NCBI RefSeq assembly: GCF_008329435.1 | Contig: NZ_NPKN01000004.1 | Location: forward strand, 1-64,000 | DNA: 64,000 nt | DNA from: Rhodanobacter sp. T12-5 | GTDB taxonomy: Bacteria > Pseudomonadota > Gammaproteobacteria > Xanthomonadales > Rhodanobacteraceae | Direction: 5' to 3' | In this document: positions 8,853 to 18,213 of the stretch, piece by piece | How positions within the stretch are numbered: position 1 is the first letter of the stretch | Layout of the letters: the number at the start of each line of letters is the position of its first letter | Notes under the pieces: generated by a model | Database searches by the model: none | What the model was told of the DNA's origin: nothing | Seen by the model: the letters and a program-made list of their open reading frames with translations, nothing else | Program-made: the position numbers and the translations under genes

Positions 8853-11203
8853 CAGAAGGGCATTTTCAGCGTGGAGTCGACCGCCAGCAGTTGCTTGCGG
8901 AAATCCTGCTGAATACGCTTGAGCGCCACCGCATTGTCTGCCTCGAAGCGCAGCACCAGCACCGGCGTGGTGTTGGACGCGCGCACCAGACCCCAGCCGT
9001 CCGGCCAGTCCGCGCGCACGCCATCGATGGTGATCAGGGTGGCGTCGCCGAAGTCGGCCTGCTGGCGGAACTTGTCCATGAACTGGTAATGCTCGCCCTC
9101 GGCCAGCTCGATCTTCAGTTCCGGCGTGGACACGCTCTTCGGCAACGTGGCGAAAATTTCCTCCGGCGTGCGCCCATGCAGGTCGCCGGCCAGGATCTCC
9201 AGCAATCGCGCCGCAGCGTAGATGCCGTCATCGAAACCGTACCAGCGCTCCTTGAAGAAAAAGTGGCCGCTCATCTCGCCGGCCAGCTCGGCCGCGGTTT
9301 CGCGCATCTTCGCCTTGATCAGCGAATGCCCGGTGCGCCACATCAGCGGGCTGCCGCCCGCGTCGAGGATCTGGCTCTTCAGGTGGTTGCTGCACTTGAC
9401 GTCGTAGATGATCGTGGCGCCCGGCTGGCGCGACAGCACGTCGCGCGCGAACAGCATCAGCAGGCGGTCCGGATACACGATCTCGCCGCTTCGGGTAACC
9501 ACACCGAGTCGGTCGCCGTCACCGTCGAAAGCCATCCCCAGATCGGCGCCGGTCTGCCTGACCGCGAGGATCAGATCCTCCAGATTCTTCGGGTCGGACG
9601 GATCGGGATGATGATTCGGGAACGTGCCATCGACGTCGCAATACAGCGGGACCACTTCGCAGCCCACGCCCTCCAGCACCTGTGGCGCCAGCTCGCCCGG
9701 AATGCCGTTGCCACAGTCGACCACGATCTTCAGGCGGCGCTCGGCCAGCACATCGGAGACGATCTTCTCCATGTAGTCCGGTGCCACGTCGACCTGCCGC
9801 AGGCTGCCTTTGCCGTCACTGGCCAGCTCGCCGCCGGCAATGCGCCGGTACAGGTCCTGGATCGCGCCCTCGGACAGCGTCTCGCCGCCGACCACGATCT
9901 TGAAGCCGTTATAGTCGGGCGGATTGTGGCTGCCGGTGACCGCCACCCCGCAACCGGTATTGAAACGGAAGGCGGCGTAGTAGACCACCGGCGTCGGCAC
10001 TGCACCGACGTCGATCACGTCGATACCGGCCGCGCGCAAGCCTTCGGCCAGCGCCGCCGCCAATTCCGGCCCGGACAGACGGCCATCGCGGCCGACCACG
10101 ATTTCACGCAACCCCTTTTCCGCCATCAGCGTGCCGATCGACTGACCGAGCAGGCGCGCCACATCGGCGTTCAAGGTCTTGCCCACCACACCACGCACGT
10201 CGTACGCGCGGAAGATGCTCGCATCCACCTTGATCGCGGGTGGTGCGGGCGCCGCGGGCGTCGCAACGGGCGGCGGCATCGGCTTCGTTCGGGGCAGTGC
10301 GGCCACCGGCTCGGCGGAGGGCATGGGCGTTTCCGTTTGTGTCGGCAACGGCGATTCCCAGGATTCGGATTCGAAACCACGCGCTCGGCGCAGGCGCAGC
10401 CATAACAGATACACGCCGCCACCCAGCGTCAGCAAGCTCAACAGCGCGCCCAGCAACGAAGAGCGGGGAAGTATGATGAAAGCGCCCGGCAAACCGGCCA
10501 CCACGCTGAACACGCTGCCGGCAACCGGCTTGCCTGTCGCCTCGGCCTGCGCCGACCCAGCACCGTGCGACACCAGCTGGGTGCTGCCGCCATCGTCGCC
10601 CTGGCGCAGGACAAGGCGTCCGCCTGCCGGCGAAATCGACTCGAAGCGCTGCTGCAACGGCGCAAACGGCAGCTCGATCCAGGCCCAGGCCTGGACCTGC
10701 TGCACGGAACCCAGCGGAATGACCAGGCTCAGTCGGCGGTCGCCGTTGCCGTAGGAAACGCTTTGCACCAGCGGTACGCCATCGTCGCTCTGCGCCTCCA
10801 TCAACTGGGCCGCCTTGGCGTAGCCGAATTCGCGGTAGTTGGCGCGCAGCACCTCCTTGAGATCGCCGCTGTACAACTCCAGCTTGCTCGCCTGCGGCAG
10901 TTGTCGACGCAAGTTCGCAGCGGAGCCGGCCGGGTCGCTCATCAGCGTGGCCGGATCCACCTTGCCCAGGACCTTCTCGATCTCGCTGCGCTGGCTGGCG
11001 AGTTGCGCGGCCAGCACCTTGGCGGCCTCGTCCCGGGCGGCGTGCACTTGCTGGTTGGCGTGGTCCTCGTCGGCAATCAGCCAGGTCTGCCAGGCGCAGA
11101 ACAGCCCCAGCAGCAGCAGCAACGTACCGCCGGCCAAGGGCAGCAGCGCCCGCCAATCGATACGCGTGCCCCGCAGCCGTTCGTTCGCCATCTTCAACGC
11201 CAT
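8852..11203 (-). CDS. algC: Long-form phosphomannomutase/phosphoglucomutase (AlgC-type) with membrane-anchored N-terminal region
   Basis: 783 aa, far longer than the usual 460-aa PMM/PGM. Residues 1-270 form a cytoplasmic start, a TM helix (19-40), an extracytoplasmic domain (about 45-245) and a second TM helix (248-270). A Pro/Ala linker follows, and from about 328 there is a full catalytic domain: TGSHNPPDYNG (phosphoserine loop), DGDGDR (metal) and GEMSGHFFF (sugar). The enzyme interconverts Man/Glc 6- and 1-phosphates for nucleotide sugars. Long AlgC variants occur in pseudomonads and xanthomonads. ATG 11203 follows a GGGGCGGG; the upstream TTG at 11254 lies inside a hairpin and is unlikely. 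It probably shares a transcript with coaBC-dut. Confidence 0.93.
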   Translation of the reverse strand: MALKMANERLRGTRIDWRALLPLAGGTLLLLLGLFCAWQTWLIADEDHANQQVHAARDEAAKVLAAQLASQRSEIEKVLGKVDPATLMSDPAGSAANLRRQLPQASKLELYSGDLKEVLRANYREFGYAKAAQLMEAQSDDGVPLVQSVSYGNGDRRLSLVIPLGSVQQVQAWAWIELPFAPLQQRFESISPAGGRLVLRQGDDGGSTQLVSHGAGSAQAEATGKPVAGSVFSVVAGLPGAFIILPRSSLLGALLSLLTLGGGVYLLWLRLRRARGFESESWESPLPTQTETPMPSAEPVAALPRTKPMPPPVATPAAPAPPAIKVDASIFRAYDVRGVVGKTLNADVARLLGQSIGTLMAEKGLREIVVGRDGRLSGPELAAALAEGLRAAGIDVIDVGAVPTPVVYYAAFRFNTGCGVAVTGSHNPPDYNGFKIVVGGETLSEGAIQDLYRRIAGGELASDGKGSLRQVDVAPDYMEKIVSDVLAERRLKIVVDCGNGIPGELAPQVLEGVGCEVVPLYCDVDGTFPNHHPDPSDPKNLEDLILAVRQTGADLGMAFDGDGDRLGVVTRSGEIVYPDRLLMLFARDVLSRQPGATIIYDVKCSNHLKSQILDAGGSPLMWRTGHSLIKAKMRETAAELAGEMSGHFFFKERWYGFDDGIYAAARLLEILAGDLHGRTPEEIFATLPKSVSTPELKIELAEGEHYQFMDKFRQQADFGDATLITIDGVRADWPDGWGLVRASNTTPVLVLRFEADNAVALKRIQQDFRKQLLAVDSTLKMPF

Positions 11204-11231
11204 GTCCCGCCCCCGCGGCTGTACCTGTGGA

Positions 11232-11254
11232 TTGGCCCGGCTTGGCCGGGCCAA
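11232..11254 (-). terminator. Strong hairpin between dut and algC (no U-run)
   Basis: Perfect 10-bp stem TTGGCCCGGC/GCCGGGCCAA with a 3-nt loop, 10 nt past the dut stop. No T-run follows on either strand, so it may be an attenuator or an mRNA-stability element between dut and algC rather than a true terminator. Confidence 0.5.
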
Positions 11255-11263
11255 AGCGCGTGT

Positions 11264-11722
11264 CTACTGGATCCCGGTCGAACCAAACCCTCCGCTGCCG
11301 CGCTCGCTCGGCGCAAAGTCGTCCACCACCGTCAGCCGCGCCTGCGCCACCGGCACCAGCAGCAACTGCGCGATCCGGTCGCCCACCGCGATGGTGTACG
11401 ACTGGCTGCCGCGATTCCAGCACGAAATCATCAACGGCCCTTGATAGTCGGCATCGATCACCCCGACCAGGTTGCCCATCACCAGCCCGTGCTTATGGCC
11501 CAGTCCCGAGCGCGGCACGATCAGCGCGCACCAGCCCGGGTCGCCGATATGGATCGCGATGCCGCTGGGCACCAGCGCGCTTTCGCCCGGCGCCAGCGTC
11601 AGCGGTTGTTCCAGCGCGGCACGCAGGTCCATGCCGGCGCTGCCCGGTGTGGCGGCCTGCGGCAACGGGATGCTGTCGCCGAGGCGGGGATCGAGAATCT
11701 TCAGCTCGACATCGATCGTCAT
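11264..11722 (-). CDS. dut: dUTP diphosphatase
   Basis: Hydrolyses dUTP to dUMP and pyrophosphate, keeping uracil out of DNA and supplying dTMP synthesis. The 152-aa trimeric dUTPase has the five motifs in order: [41 protein letters not shown] and a glycine-rich C-terminal tail [10 protein letters not shown]. The ATG overlaps the coaBC stop (ATGA, 4 bp), so the two are translationally coupled. Confidence 0.97.
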   Translation of the reverse strand: MTIDVELKILDPRLGDSIPLPQAATPGSAGMDLRAALEQPLTLAPGESALVPSGIAIHIGDPGWCALIVPRSGLGHKHGLVMGNLVGVIDADYQGPLMISCWNRGSQSYTIAVGDRIAQLLLVPVAQARLTVVDDFAPSERGSGGFGSTGIQ

Positions 11723-12924
11723 CCGCGCGCCGCCCGGTAACGTTCCGCCACGCGGGTGATCAGCTGGCGCGCCAATTCGGCTTTCGCCGCCCGCGGCAAT
11801 TCGACCGAGCCATCGGCCCAATACAGGGTCAGCGCATTGTCGGCCGCCTCGAAACCGAGACCGCCGCCCACCTGATTCGCCGCAATCATGTCCAGCCTCT
11901 TGTGTCGCAGTTTGCCTTGCGCATAGCTCGCCACATCATGCGTCTCGGCGGCGAAACCGACCAGGAACGGGTGTGCGGTTTGCGCCGACAGACTGGCCAG
12001 GATGTCCGGGTTCTCGCTCAATTGCAGCACCAGGTCGGCACCATCTCGCTTCTTCAGCTTCTGTGCGGACACTTCCTGCGGGCGATAGTCGCCAACCGCC
12101 GCCGCGCCGATATAGATGTCGGCCTGCGCCGCGGCGGCAAGTACCGCCTCGTGCATCTGCACCGCGCTGCGCACGTCGATGCGCCGGGCGACGCCCGATG
12201 GCGTGGCCAGACTCACCGGCCCGGCCACCAGGGTCACCACGGCGCCGGCTTGTGCCGCTGCCGCGGCCACCGAAAAACCCATCTGGCCCGAGCTGCGGTT
12301 GCCGATGAAACGCACCGGATCAATGTCCTCATGGGTCGGTCCGGCGCTGACCACTACCTTCAATCCGGCCAGCGAACGATCGCCGAACGAAGCTACGAGC
12401 GCATCGCGCAACTCGAGCGGCTCCAGCATGCGGCCGCTGCCGACATCGCCGCAGGCCTGGTCGCCCACCGCCGGTCCCAGCAATTGCGCGCCATGTTGGC
12501 GCAGCGTGGCGATGTTCGCCTGCACCGCCGGGTGCGCCCACATCTGCTGGTTCATCGCCGGCGCCAGATACAAGGGCGCGGCACTGGCCAGGCACAACGT
12601 GGTCAGCAGGTCGTCGGCCATGCCATGTGCCAACCGCGCCAGCAGATCGGCACTGGCCGGCGCCACCAGAATGCGTTCTGCCCAGCGCGCCAGTTCGATG
12701 TGGCCCATCGCCGCCTCGGCCTGTGCATCCCACAGGCTGACCCGTACGGGCTGGCCGGAAAGTGCCTGGAATGTGGTCGGGCTGACGAAATGGGTGGCAC
12801 CCTCGGTCATCACCACGCGCACCTCGGCAGCAAGATCACGCAGACGGCGGACCAGTTCGCAGGACTTGTAGGCGGCAATGCCGCCGGACACTCCCAGCAG
12901 GATGCGGCGTTGGGCGAGACTCAT
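11719..12924 (-). CDS. coaBC: Bifunctional phosphopantothenoylcysteine decarboxylase / phosphopantothenate--cysteine ligase
   Basis: Two consecutive steps of coenzyme A synthesis: CoaB joins cysteine to 4'-phosphopantothenate using CTP, and CoaC decarboxylates the product with FMN. In 401 aa the N-terminal flavoprotein domain ([12 protein letters not shown], then the active-site region PAMNQQMW) is followed by the CoaB domain from about residue 190 ([24 protein letters not shown] lysines). ATG 12924 is used; the frame opens at 12972. It is divergent from radC and overlaps dut by 4 bp. coaBC-dut-algC is a common xanthomonad/pseudomonad order. Confidence 0.96.
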   Translation of the reverse strand: MSLAQRRILLGVSGGIAAYKSCELVRRLRDLAAEVRVVMTEGATHFVSPTTFQALSGQPVRVSLWDAQAEAAMGHIELARWAERILVAPASADLLARLAHGMADDLLTTLCLASAAPLYLAPAMNQQMWAHPAVQANIATLRQHGAQLLGPAVGDQACGDVGSGRMLEPLELRDALVASFGDRSLAGLKVVVSAGPTHEDIDPVRFIGNRSSGQMGFSVAAAAAQAGAVVTLVAGPVSLATPSGVARRIDVRSAVQMHEAVLAAAAQADIYIGAAAVGDYRPQEVSAQKLKKRDGADLVLQLSENPDILASLSAQTAHPFLVGFAAETHDVASYAQGKLRHKRLDMIAANQVGGGLGFEAADNALTLYWADGSVELPRAAKAELARQLITRVAERYRAARG

Positions 12925-13021
12925 GTAAGGCGGGCCTGACAATCGGGCAGACGCGTAGCTTACCGGATTCAATCACCCCGACCGCTGCCGCGACGGAAGG
13001 ATCTGCGGCAAGTTGGACTGC

Positions 13022-13693
13022 ATGAGCATCCGCGATTGGCCCGAAGGGGAACGTCCCCGCGAAAAACTGCTGGCGCACGGCAGCGCCACCTTGTCCGACG
13101 CCGAGCTGCTGGCCGTACTGCTGGGCAGCGGCAGCCGCGGCAAGGACGCACTGGCGCTGGCCCGCGACCTGCTGAACGCCGCCGGCAGCCTGGGTGCCTT
13201 GCTGGGCCGACCCGACCGGCAGATACGCATCGGCGGGCTGGGGCCGGCCAAGCGCGCGCGCATCGCCGCCGCGCTGGAACTGGCGCGACGCAGCCTGCGC
13301 GAAGAATTGCAGGATCGACCGAGCCTGGGCAATCCGCGCGACAGCGGCAACTACCTGCGTGCACGCCTGCGCCACCTTCCGTATGAAGTCTTCGGCTGCC
13401 TGTACCTGGACAATCGTCATCGCGTGCTGGCGTTCGAGGAGTTGTTCCGCGGTACCGTCGACGGCGCCAGCGTGCACCCACGCGAGGTGGTGCGGGCGTG
13501 CCTTCACCACAATGCCTGCGCGGTGATTTTCGCCCACAACCACCCCTCCGGCGTGGCCGAACCCAGTGCCGCCGACCGCGCGATCACCCATGAGCTGCGC
13601 GACGCGCTGCAGCTGGTCGGCGTGCGTGTGCTCGATCATCTGGTGATCGGCAGCGGCGAACCGGTGTCGATGGCATCCCGCGGTCTGCTCTGA
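13022..13693 (+). CDS. radC: RadC family protein (JAB/MPN domain, UPF0758)
   Basis: 223 aa. The N-terminal part (DWPEGERPREKLLAHG, then helix-hairpin-helix-like repeats) is followed by the JAB1/MPN+ metalloprotease-like domain with the zinc motif HNHPSG near residue 170 and the downstream Asp of SAAD. Despite the name, the E. coli homologue has no confirmed role in DNA repair and the biochemical activity is unknown. ATG 13022 is preferred over the TTG at 13013. It is divergent from coaBC. Confidence 0.93.
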   Translation: MSIRDWPEGERPREKLLAHGSATLSDAELLAVLLGSGSRGKDALALARDLLNAAGSLGALLGRPDRQIRIGGLGPAKRARIAAALELARRSLREELQDRPSLGNPRDSGNYLRARLRHLPYEVFGCLYLDNRHRVLAFEELFRGTVDGASVHPREVVRACLHHNACAVIFAHNHPSGVAEPSAADRAITHELRDALQLVGVRVLDHLVIGSGEPVSMASRGLL

Positions 13694-13703
13694 CCATCCG
13701 GCG

Positions 13704-13734
13704 AAAAAAACGGCGTGGCACAGAGGCCACGCCG
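13704..13734 (-). terminator. Minus-strand intrinsic terminator in the radC-argS gap
   Basis: A 9-bp stem (13711-13719 with 13726-13734, CGGCGTGGC/GCCACGCCG) is followed on the minus strand by a run of seven T (13710-13704). There is no T-run on the plus strand, so it cannot be a good terminator for radC. No minus-strand gene that I recognise feeds into it. Confidence 0.6.
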
Positions 13735-14170
13735 CGAGCCGATTGGGGGAGGGGAGAGAGCGGCGTCTCCAGTACCGATTCATGGAGGGGAATCATGTCG
13801 GCAAGAACAGTGTCGCAATGCCGCATGACGAACCCATGACAGCTATTTGCCTCGAATGACATCGCCAAGTCGCCGAAACTTATACACAAAGTGCGGTTAC
13901 CGGCACTTGCGGGGCTCATTGACTGTTCCTTCACAAATGAATCGCGTAACTGCATGAATTTTATTGGTTAATCGACATGTTTGATTGCGTGGCATCGAAT
14001 TCGGTTCGACTCGCGCCACAGGCACGCCGCGTTCTTCACAGACTTATCCACAAGGGCGCCGCGGCGGTGCATCAAAAACGCTGACCGTACGCGGCGCCGC
14101 ACCCGGCCGCGCCTTCACCTGCCGGCCCTCTGTTAGGATTGGCGGTTCCATTCCGAAACCGATCCCCTCC
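13735..14170. other. Gene-free region with two consensus DnaA boxes
   Basis: Between radC and argS no supported gene is seen. TTATACACA lies at 13880-13888 and TTATCCACA at 14044-14052; both fit the DnaA box TTATNCACA on the same strand. The stretch 13920-13990 is AT-rich for this genome. A putative extended -10 for argS (TGTTAGGAT, 14131-14139) lies near the right end. Only two boxes are seen, so this is not a convincing oriC. Confidence 0.45.
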
Positions 14171-15859
14171 GTGAAAGAACAGCTGCGCGAACTGGTGCTG
14201 CAGGCGATTCAGGGCCTGCAAGACGACCTCACCCTGCCTGCCGACTTGAGCCTGCCCGGGTTCGTGATCGAGCGGGCGCGCAACCGCGACCACGGCGATT
14301 TCGCCTGCAACGTGGCGCTGCTGCTGGCCAAACCGGCGCGCGCCAAACCGCGCGAGCTGGCCGAGAAACTGGTCGCCGCGCTGCCGGCAAACACGCTGGT
14401 GGACAAGGTCGAGATCGCCGGCCCCGGCTTCATCAACTTCTTCCTCGCCGCCGACGCCTATCACGCCGAAGTGCGCCGCATCCTGGCCCAGGGCGACGCC
14501 TACGGCCGCAATGCCAACGGCGCCGGCAAGACCGTGGGCGTGGAATTCGTCTCCGCCAATCCGACCGGCCCGCTGCACGTGGGCCACGGCCGCAATGCCG
14601 TCATCGGCGACTGCCTGAGCCGCCTGCTCGATGCCAGCGGCTGGAACGTGAAACGCGAGTTCTACTACAACGATGCCGGCGTGCAGATCGCCAACCTGGC
14701 CATCTCGGTGCAGGCGCGCGCGCGCGGCATCACCCCGGAAGACAGCAACTGGCCGGAGAGCGGCTATCGGGGCGACTACATCGCCGACGTGGCGCGCGCC
14801 TACCTCGACCGCGAGTCCGTGGTGGCCGATGGCGAAACGGTCATCGCTGCCGGCGACGTCGACGACCTCGACGCAATCCGCCGCTTTGCCGTAGCCAGCC
14901 TGCGTCGCGAGCAGGACCTGGACCTGCAGGCGTTCGGGGTCGGCTTCGACACGTATTTCCTGGAGTCCTCGCTGTACAGCGACGGCAAGGTGGAGGAGAC
15001 CGTGCGCGAGCTGGTCGCCCACGGCCACACCTACGAGGAAGGCGGCGCGCTATGGCTGCGCACCACCGATTTCGGCGACGACAAGGACCGCGTGATGCGC
15101 AAGTCCGACGGCACTTACACTTATTTCGTGCCGGACGTGGCTTACCACCTGAGCAAATGGCAGCGCGGCTACGCTCACGCCGTGACCGTGCTGGGCTCCG
15201 ATCATCACGGCTCGCTGGCCCGCGTGAAAGCCGGTCTGCAGGCGCTCGACTGCGGCATCCCCAAGGGCTGGCCCGACTACATGCTGTACCAGATGGTGAC
15301 GGTGATGAAGGGCGGCGAGGAGGTGAAGATCTCCAAGCGCGCCGGCAGCTACGTCACCCTGCGCGACCTGATCGACGAGGTCGGCCGCGACGCCACCCGT
15401 TACTTCCTGATCGCGCGCAAGAGCGACTCGCAGCTGGTGTTCGACGTCGATCTGGCCCGCTCGCAGTCGAACGACAACCCGGTCTACTACATCCAGTACG
15501 CGCATGCCCGCGTCTGCAGCGTGCTGCGCCAGGCGCCGGAGAAGGGCTTCACGTTCGATCTCGCCGACGGCCTTGCCAACCTGGCCCGGCTGGACAACGA
15601 GCACGAGCAGATCCTGCTCACTGAATTGTCGAAGTACCCCGAACTGGTCGAGGCCGCGGCAGCCAACCTGGAGCCGCACCTGGTCGCCGCCTGGCTGCGC
15701 GAACTGGCCAACGCGTTCCACACCTACTACAACTCGCACCAGTTCCTGGTCGAGGACGCCAGCCTGCGCAACGCACGCCTGGCGCTGGTGGTGGCGACGC
15801 GGCAAGTGTTGAAGAATGGTCTGGATTTGTTGGGCCTCGGCGCCCCGGAGAAGATGTAA
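14171..15859 (+). CDS. argS: Arginine--tRNA ligase
   Basis: Class I synthetase that charges tRNA-Arg, 562 aa. It has the N-terminal additional domain, the HIGH motif as HVGHGR within [18 protein letters not shown], the KMSKS-equivalent KISKRAG near residue 385, and a C-terminal anticodon-binding DALR-type domain ending in LGLGAPEKM. The start is GTG at 14171, giving the canonical VKEQLRELV beginning; the open frame upstream (to 13985) is untranslated leader. Its TAA stop overlaps the next ATG (TAATG), so the SPOR gene is translationally coupled. Confidence 0.97.
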   Translation: MKEQLRELVLQAIQGLQDDLTLPADLSLPGFVIERARNRDHGDFACNVALLLAKPARAKPRELAEKLVAALPANTLVDKVEIAGPGFINFFLAADAYHAEVRRILAQGDAYGRNANGAGKTVGVEFVSANPTGPLHVGHGRNAVIGDCLSRLLDASGWNVKREFYYNDAGVQIANLAISVQARARGITPEDSNWPESGYRGDYIADVARAYLDRESVVADGETVIAAGDVDDLDAIRRFAVASLRREQDLDLQAFGVGFDTYFLESSLYSDGKVEETVRELVAHGHTYEEGGALWLRTTDFGDDKDRVMRKSDGTYTYFVPDVAYHLSKWQRGYAHAVTVLGSDHHGSLARVKAGLQALDCGIPKGWPDYMLYQMVTVMKGGEEVKISKRAGSYVTLRDLIDEVGRDATRYFLIARKSDSQLVFDVDLARSQSNDNPVYYIQYAHARVCSVLRQAPEKGFTFDLADGLANLARLDNEHEQILLTELSKYPELVEAAAANLEPHLVAAWLRELANAFHTYYNSHQFLVEDASLRNARLALVVATRQVLKNGLDLLGLGAPEKM

Positions 15860-16575
15860 TGGCAGCACGCAAGGGCAAGGGCCGGCAGGCCGTGCGCAAC
15901 GGCAGCAACGGCTTTCCGGGCTGGGGATACGTCGTCATCGGCCTCGTCGCCGGTGCCATCCTGATGGCGTTGATGATGCGCGGCAGCCTGCTGACCAGCC
16001 TGCGCAAAGCCGACGGCCCGCAGGCCAATCCGCAGGCCACCGCCGAGCGCGGCAGCGCGCCGGGCGTGCTCGAGTCGGCCGCCGGCGACAGCGCGGCCAA
16101 GAAGCCGCAATTCGACTTCTACTCGGTGCTGTCGGAGAAGGAAGTACGCATCCCCGACGCCGAGATCAGCGCGCAGGCGCGCGTCGAGCAACAGCAGAAG
16201 CAGCAGGCCGCGCAGATGCAGGCCCAGCAGGCAGCTGCCCAGCAGCAAGCGCAGGCAGCGGCAGCAACCAACCCGCCGCGCGCCATCAGCGAAAACATCA
16301 CCGCGGCGCCGGCCGCGGCCGTACCGCAACCTGCAGCCGGCAGCGGCTACCTGCTGCAGGTTGGCGCCTTCCCGAACGCCGGCGACGCGGAATCCCTGAA
16401 GGCCAAACTCGCATTGCAGGGTTTCGTGGCGAACGTGCAGTCGGTCAACATCGGCGGCCAGACGTACCACCGCGTCCGCCTCGGCCCGTTCCGCTCGGCC
16501 ACCGACCTGGAATCGACCAAACAGCGCCTGGCCAGTGCCGGCATCAACGCGATCGCGCTGAAAGAAGGCAAGTAA
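15859..16575 (+). CDS. SPOR domain protein (FtsN-like)
   Basis: 238-aa inner-membrane protein. A short basic cytoplasmic tail and one TM segment (about residues 23-40) are followed by a periplasmic linker very rich in Gln and Ala (about 105-150). A C-terminal SPOR domain from about 163 (YLLQVGAFPNAGDAESL) binds denuded peptidoglycan glycan strands at the division septum. Size, layout and position directly after argS match ftsN-like genes of xanthomonads and pseudomonads. FtsN activity itself is inference, because SPOR proteins vary. Confidence 0.88.
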   Translation: MAARKGKGRQAVRNGSNGFPGWGYVVIGLVAGAILMALMMRGSLLTSLRKADGPQANPQATAERGSAPGVLESAAGDSAAKKPQFDFYSVLSEKEVRIPDAEISAQARVEQQQKQQAAQMQAQQAAAQQQAQAAAATNPPRAISENITAAPAAAVPQPAAGSGYLLQVGAFPNAGDAESLKAKLALQGFVANVQSVNIGGQTYHRVRLGPFRSATDLESTKQRLASAGINAIALKEGK

Positions 16576-16657
16576 CGCACCCTGCGCATTACCCAACCGC
16601 CGCGCCGCGACTTGTCCGGCCGCAGCGCGCAACCATCCGTCGAGCGAGACTTTCCCC

Positions 16658-17413
16658 ATGACCACCCGAACCGTCTGGATCACCGGTGCCACCTCCGGGT
16701 TCGGCGCCGCCACCGTGGAACGTTTCGTGGCCGGCGGCTGGCGGGTGATCGCCAGCGGCCGTCGCGCCGATCGGTTGCAGCAGCTGGTGGAACGTCACGG
16801 CTCGGAGCACGTGCATGCCACCGCGTTCGATGTCCGCGACGAAGCGGCGATGCATGCGGCGCATGCCAGCCTGCCACCGGCCTTCGCCGGCATCGACCTG
16901 CTGGTCAACAATGCCGGACTGGCGCTGGGCACCGCACCGGCGCAGCAGGCCGACCTGGCGCAATGGAAGCAGATGATCGACACCAACGTCACCGCGCTGG
17001 TGTCGCTGACCCACCTGCTGCTGCCCCAACTGATCCAGCGCCGCGGCGCAATCGTCAACATCAGCTCGATCGCGGGCAGTTACGCCTATCGCGGCGGCAA
17101 CGTGTACGGCGCGACCAAGGCTTTCGTCACCCAGTTCTCGCAGAACCTGCGCACCGACCTGCACGGCACAGGCGTGCGGGTCAGCTCGATCGAACCGGGC
17201 ATGGCCGAGACCGAGTTCACCCTGGTGCGCACCGGCGGCGACCAGGCGGCGTCGGACAACCTCTACGCCGGCGCCCACCCGATTACTGCCAGTGACATCG
17301 CCGACACCATCTGGTGGATCGCCAACCTGCCGCCACACCTCAACATCAACCGCGTGGAAGTGATGCCGGTCAGCCAGTCGGCGGCCGGGCTGCAGATCGC
17401 GCGGGACAGTTGA
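16658..17413 (+). CDS. NADP-dependent short-chain dehydrogenase (YdfG-like SDR)
   Basis: 251-aa classical SDR with the cofactor motif TGATSGFGAATVERF, NNAGLALG, the catalytic Ser in ISSIAGSYAY and the YGATK Tyr-Lys pair. The SGFG variant of the glycine motif and the segment SIEPGMAETEF resemble E. coli YdfG, which oxidises L-allo-threonine, L-serine and 3-hydroxy acids; 3-hydroxypropionate and malonic semialdehyde are other known substrates. Substrate here is not certain. It lies 82 bp after the SPOR gene and ends before a palindromic repeat. Confidence 0.88.
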   Translation: MTTRTVWITGATSGFGAATVERFVAGGWRVIASGRRADRLQQLVERHGSEHVHATAFDVRDEAAMHAAHASLPPAFAGIDLLVNNAGLALGTAPAQQADLAQWKQMIDTNVTALVSLTHLLLPQLIQRRGAIVNISSIAGSYAYRGGNVYGATKAFVTQFSQNLRTDLHGTGVRVSSIEPGMAETEFTLVRTGGDQAASDNLYAGAHPITASDIADTIWWIANLPPHLNINRVEVMPVSQSAAGLQIARDS

Positions 17414-17433
17414 GCCCGGTCGCACGACGACCT

Positions 17434-17510
17434 GAGGGAGCGGCTTCAGCCGCGATGCTTCTACTCTGGAGCTCTACCAAAGCAAGAGCATCGCGACTGA
17501 AGCCGCTCCC
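17434..17510. repeat. Palindromic intergenic repeat, family A (copy 1)
   Basis: Arms GGGAGCGGCTTCAGCCGCGA and its inverse (one mismatch: GACTGAAG for GGCTGAAG) flank a short spacer. It lies between two convergent genes. Further copies are at 38371, 42294, 44231 and 49756. Confidence 0.9.
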
Positions 17511-17573
17511 GCCGTCGCACCGCTCTTCATTCGGGCGAGTGTCGTCACCGCCGCCTCGAAGTGACAAAGCCAT

Positions 17574-18213
17574 TCAGCCGGCATCACCACGATGCACGTC
17601 GTGCGCCACGAACGGATGCTCGGGATCGGGAGCGGCCAGCCACTGCGGACGCGCCAGGGTGTGACGCATGTCGTCCAGGCCGCTCTGCCAGTGGCTGCGC
17701 ATGCTGGCGGCGCTGAATTCGTAATCCTTGAAGTGGCCCTCGTGCGGCTTGTTTCGATAGATCAGGTGGATCACGTTGGTCAGTGCCTCGGCCGCGCTTG
17801 CCTCGGCATGCCGGTACACCGGGTGGTCGCGGCGGTCTTCCGGCACCAGCGCCATCACGTCGTGCAGCAGGCGGCGTTGCTCCTGCGTGCGGCGCATGAA
17901 CTCGGTGACCAGCCGGGTACGGCTGGAGTACTGGATCTCCTTGCTGCGCTCGGCCACGTCGGCAAGGTCGCGCGGCAGCGTGCCGCGGGCGCTCCACAGA
18001 TCGACCTGGAACACCAGCGTGTCGCAACCCGGGCGTTCGCTGAGCACCTCGTACAGCGGCGTGTTGGAGACCATGCCACCGTCCCAGTAGAACTCGCCGT
18101 CGATCTCCACCGCGGGAAACCCCGGCGGCAACGCGCCGGAGGCCATGAAGTGCTCGGGCCGCAGGCGCTGCCTGCGCTTGTCGAAATAAGCGAAGTTGCC
18201 GCTGCGGGTTTCG
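17574..18213 (-). pseudogene. Patatin-like phospholipase, N-terminally deleted remnant
   Basis: The frame encodes only the C-terminal half of a DUF3734-type patatin. Similarity begins with SGNFAYFDKRRQRLRP (codons from about 18209) right after the bdhA stop and continues through HFMASGALPPGFPAVEIDG and the YWDGGMVSNTPLYE box, which contains the catalytic Asp. The oxyanion-hole glycines and the GXSXG nucleophile Ser are missing, so it should be inactive. An ATG at 18146 could still start a 190-aa product. In related bacteria an intact patatin commonly follows bdhA; here roughly 200 N-terminal residues appear deleted with bdhA left intact. Confidence 0.75.

Noticed and set aside
8819-10405. 528-aa open frame opposite algC
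   Set aside because: Shadow of the algC reading frame on the other strand; no domain and no start signal.
13584-13955. 123-aa minus-strand frame between radC and argS
   Set aside because: An AAGGA precedes an internal ATG, but the frame runs through the T7 terminator and then antisense through radC. A non-coding RNA is the better idea.
13999-14017. T-loop-like GGTTCGACTC suggesting a tRNA
   Set aside because: The flanking bases do not form a T-stem and no anticodon or acceptor arm can be drawn.
13694-14170. The radC-argS gap as the chromosome origin
   Set aside because: Only two DnaA boxes and no clear AT-rich unwinding element; dnaA, dnaN and rpmH are not nearby.
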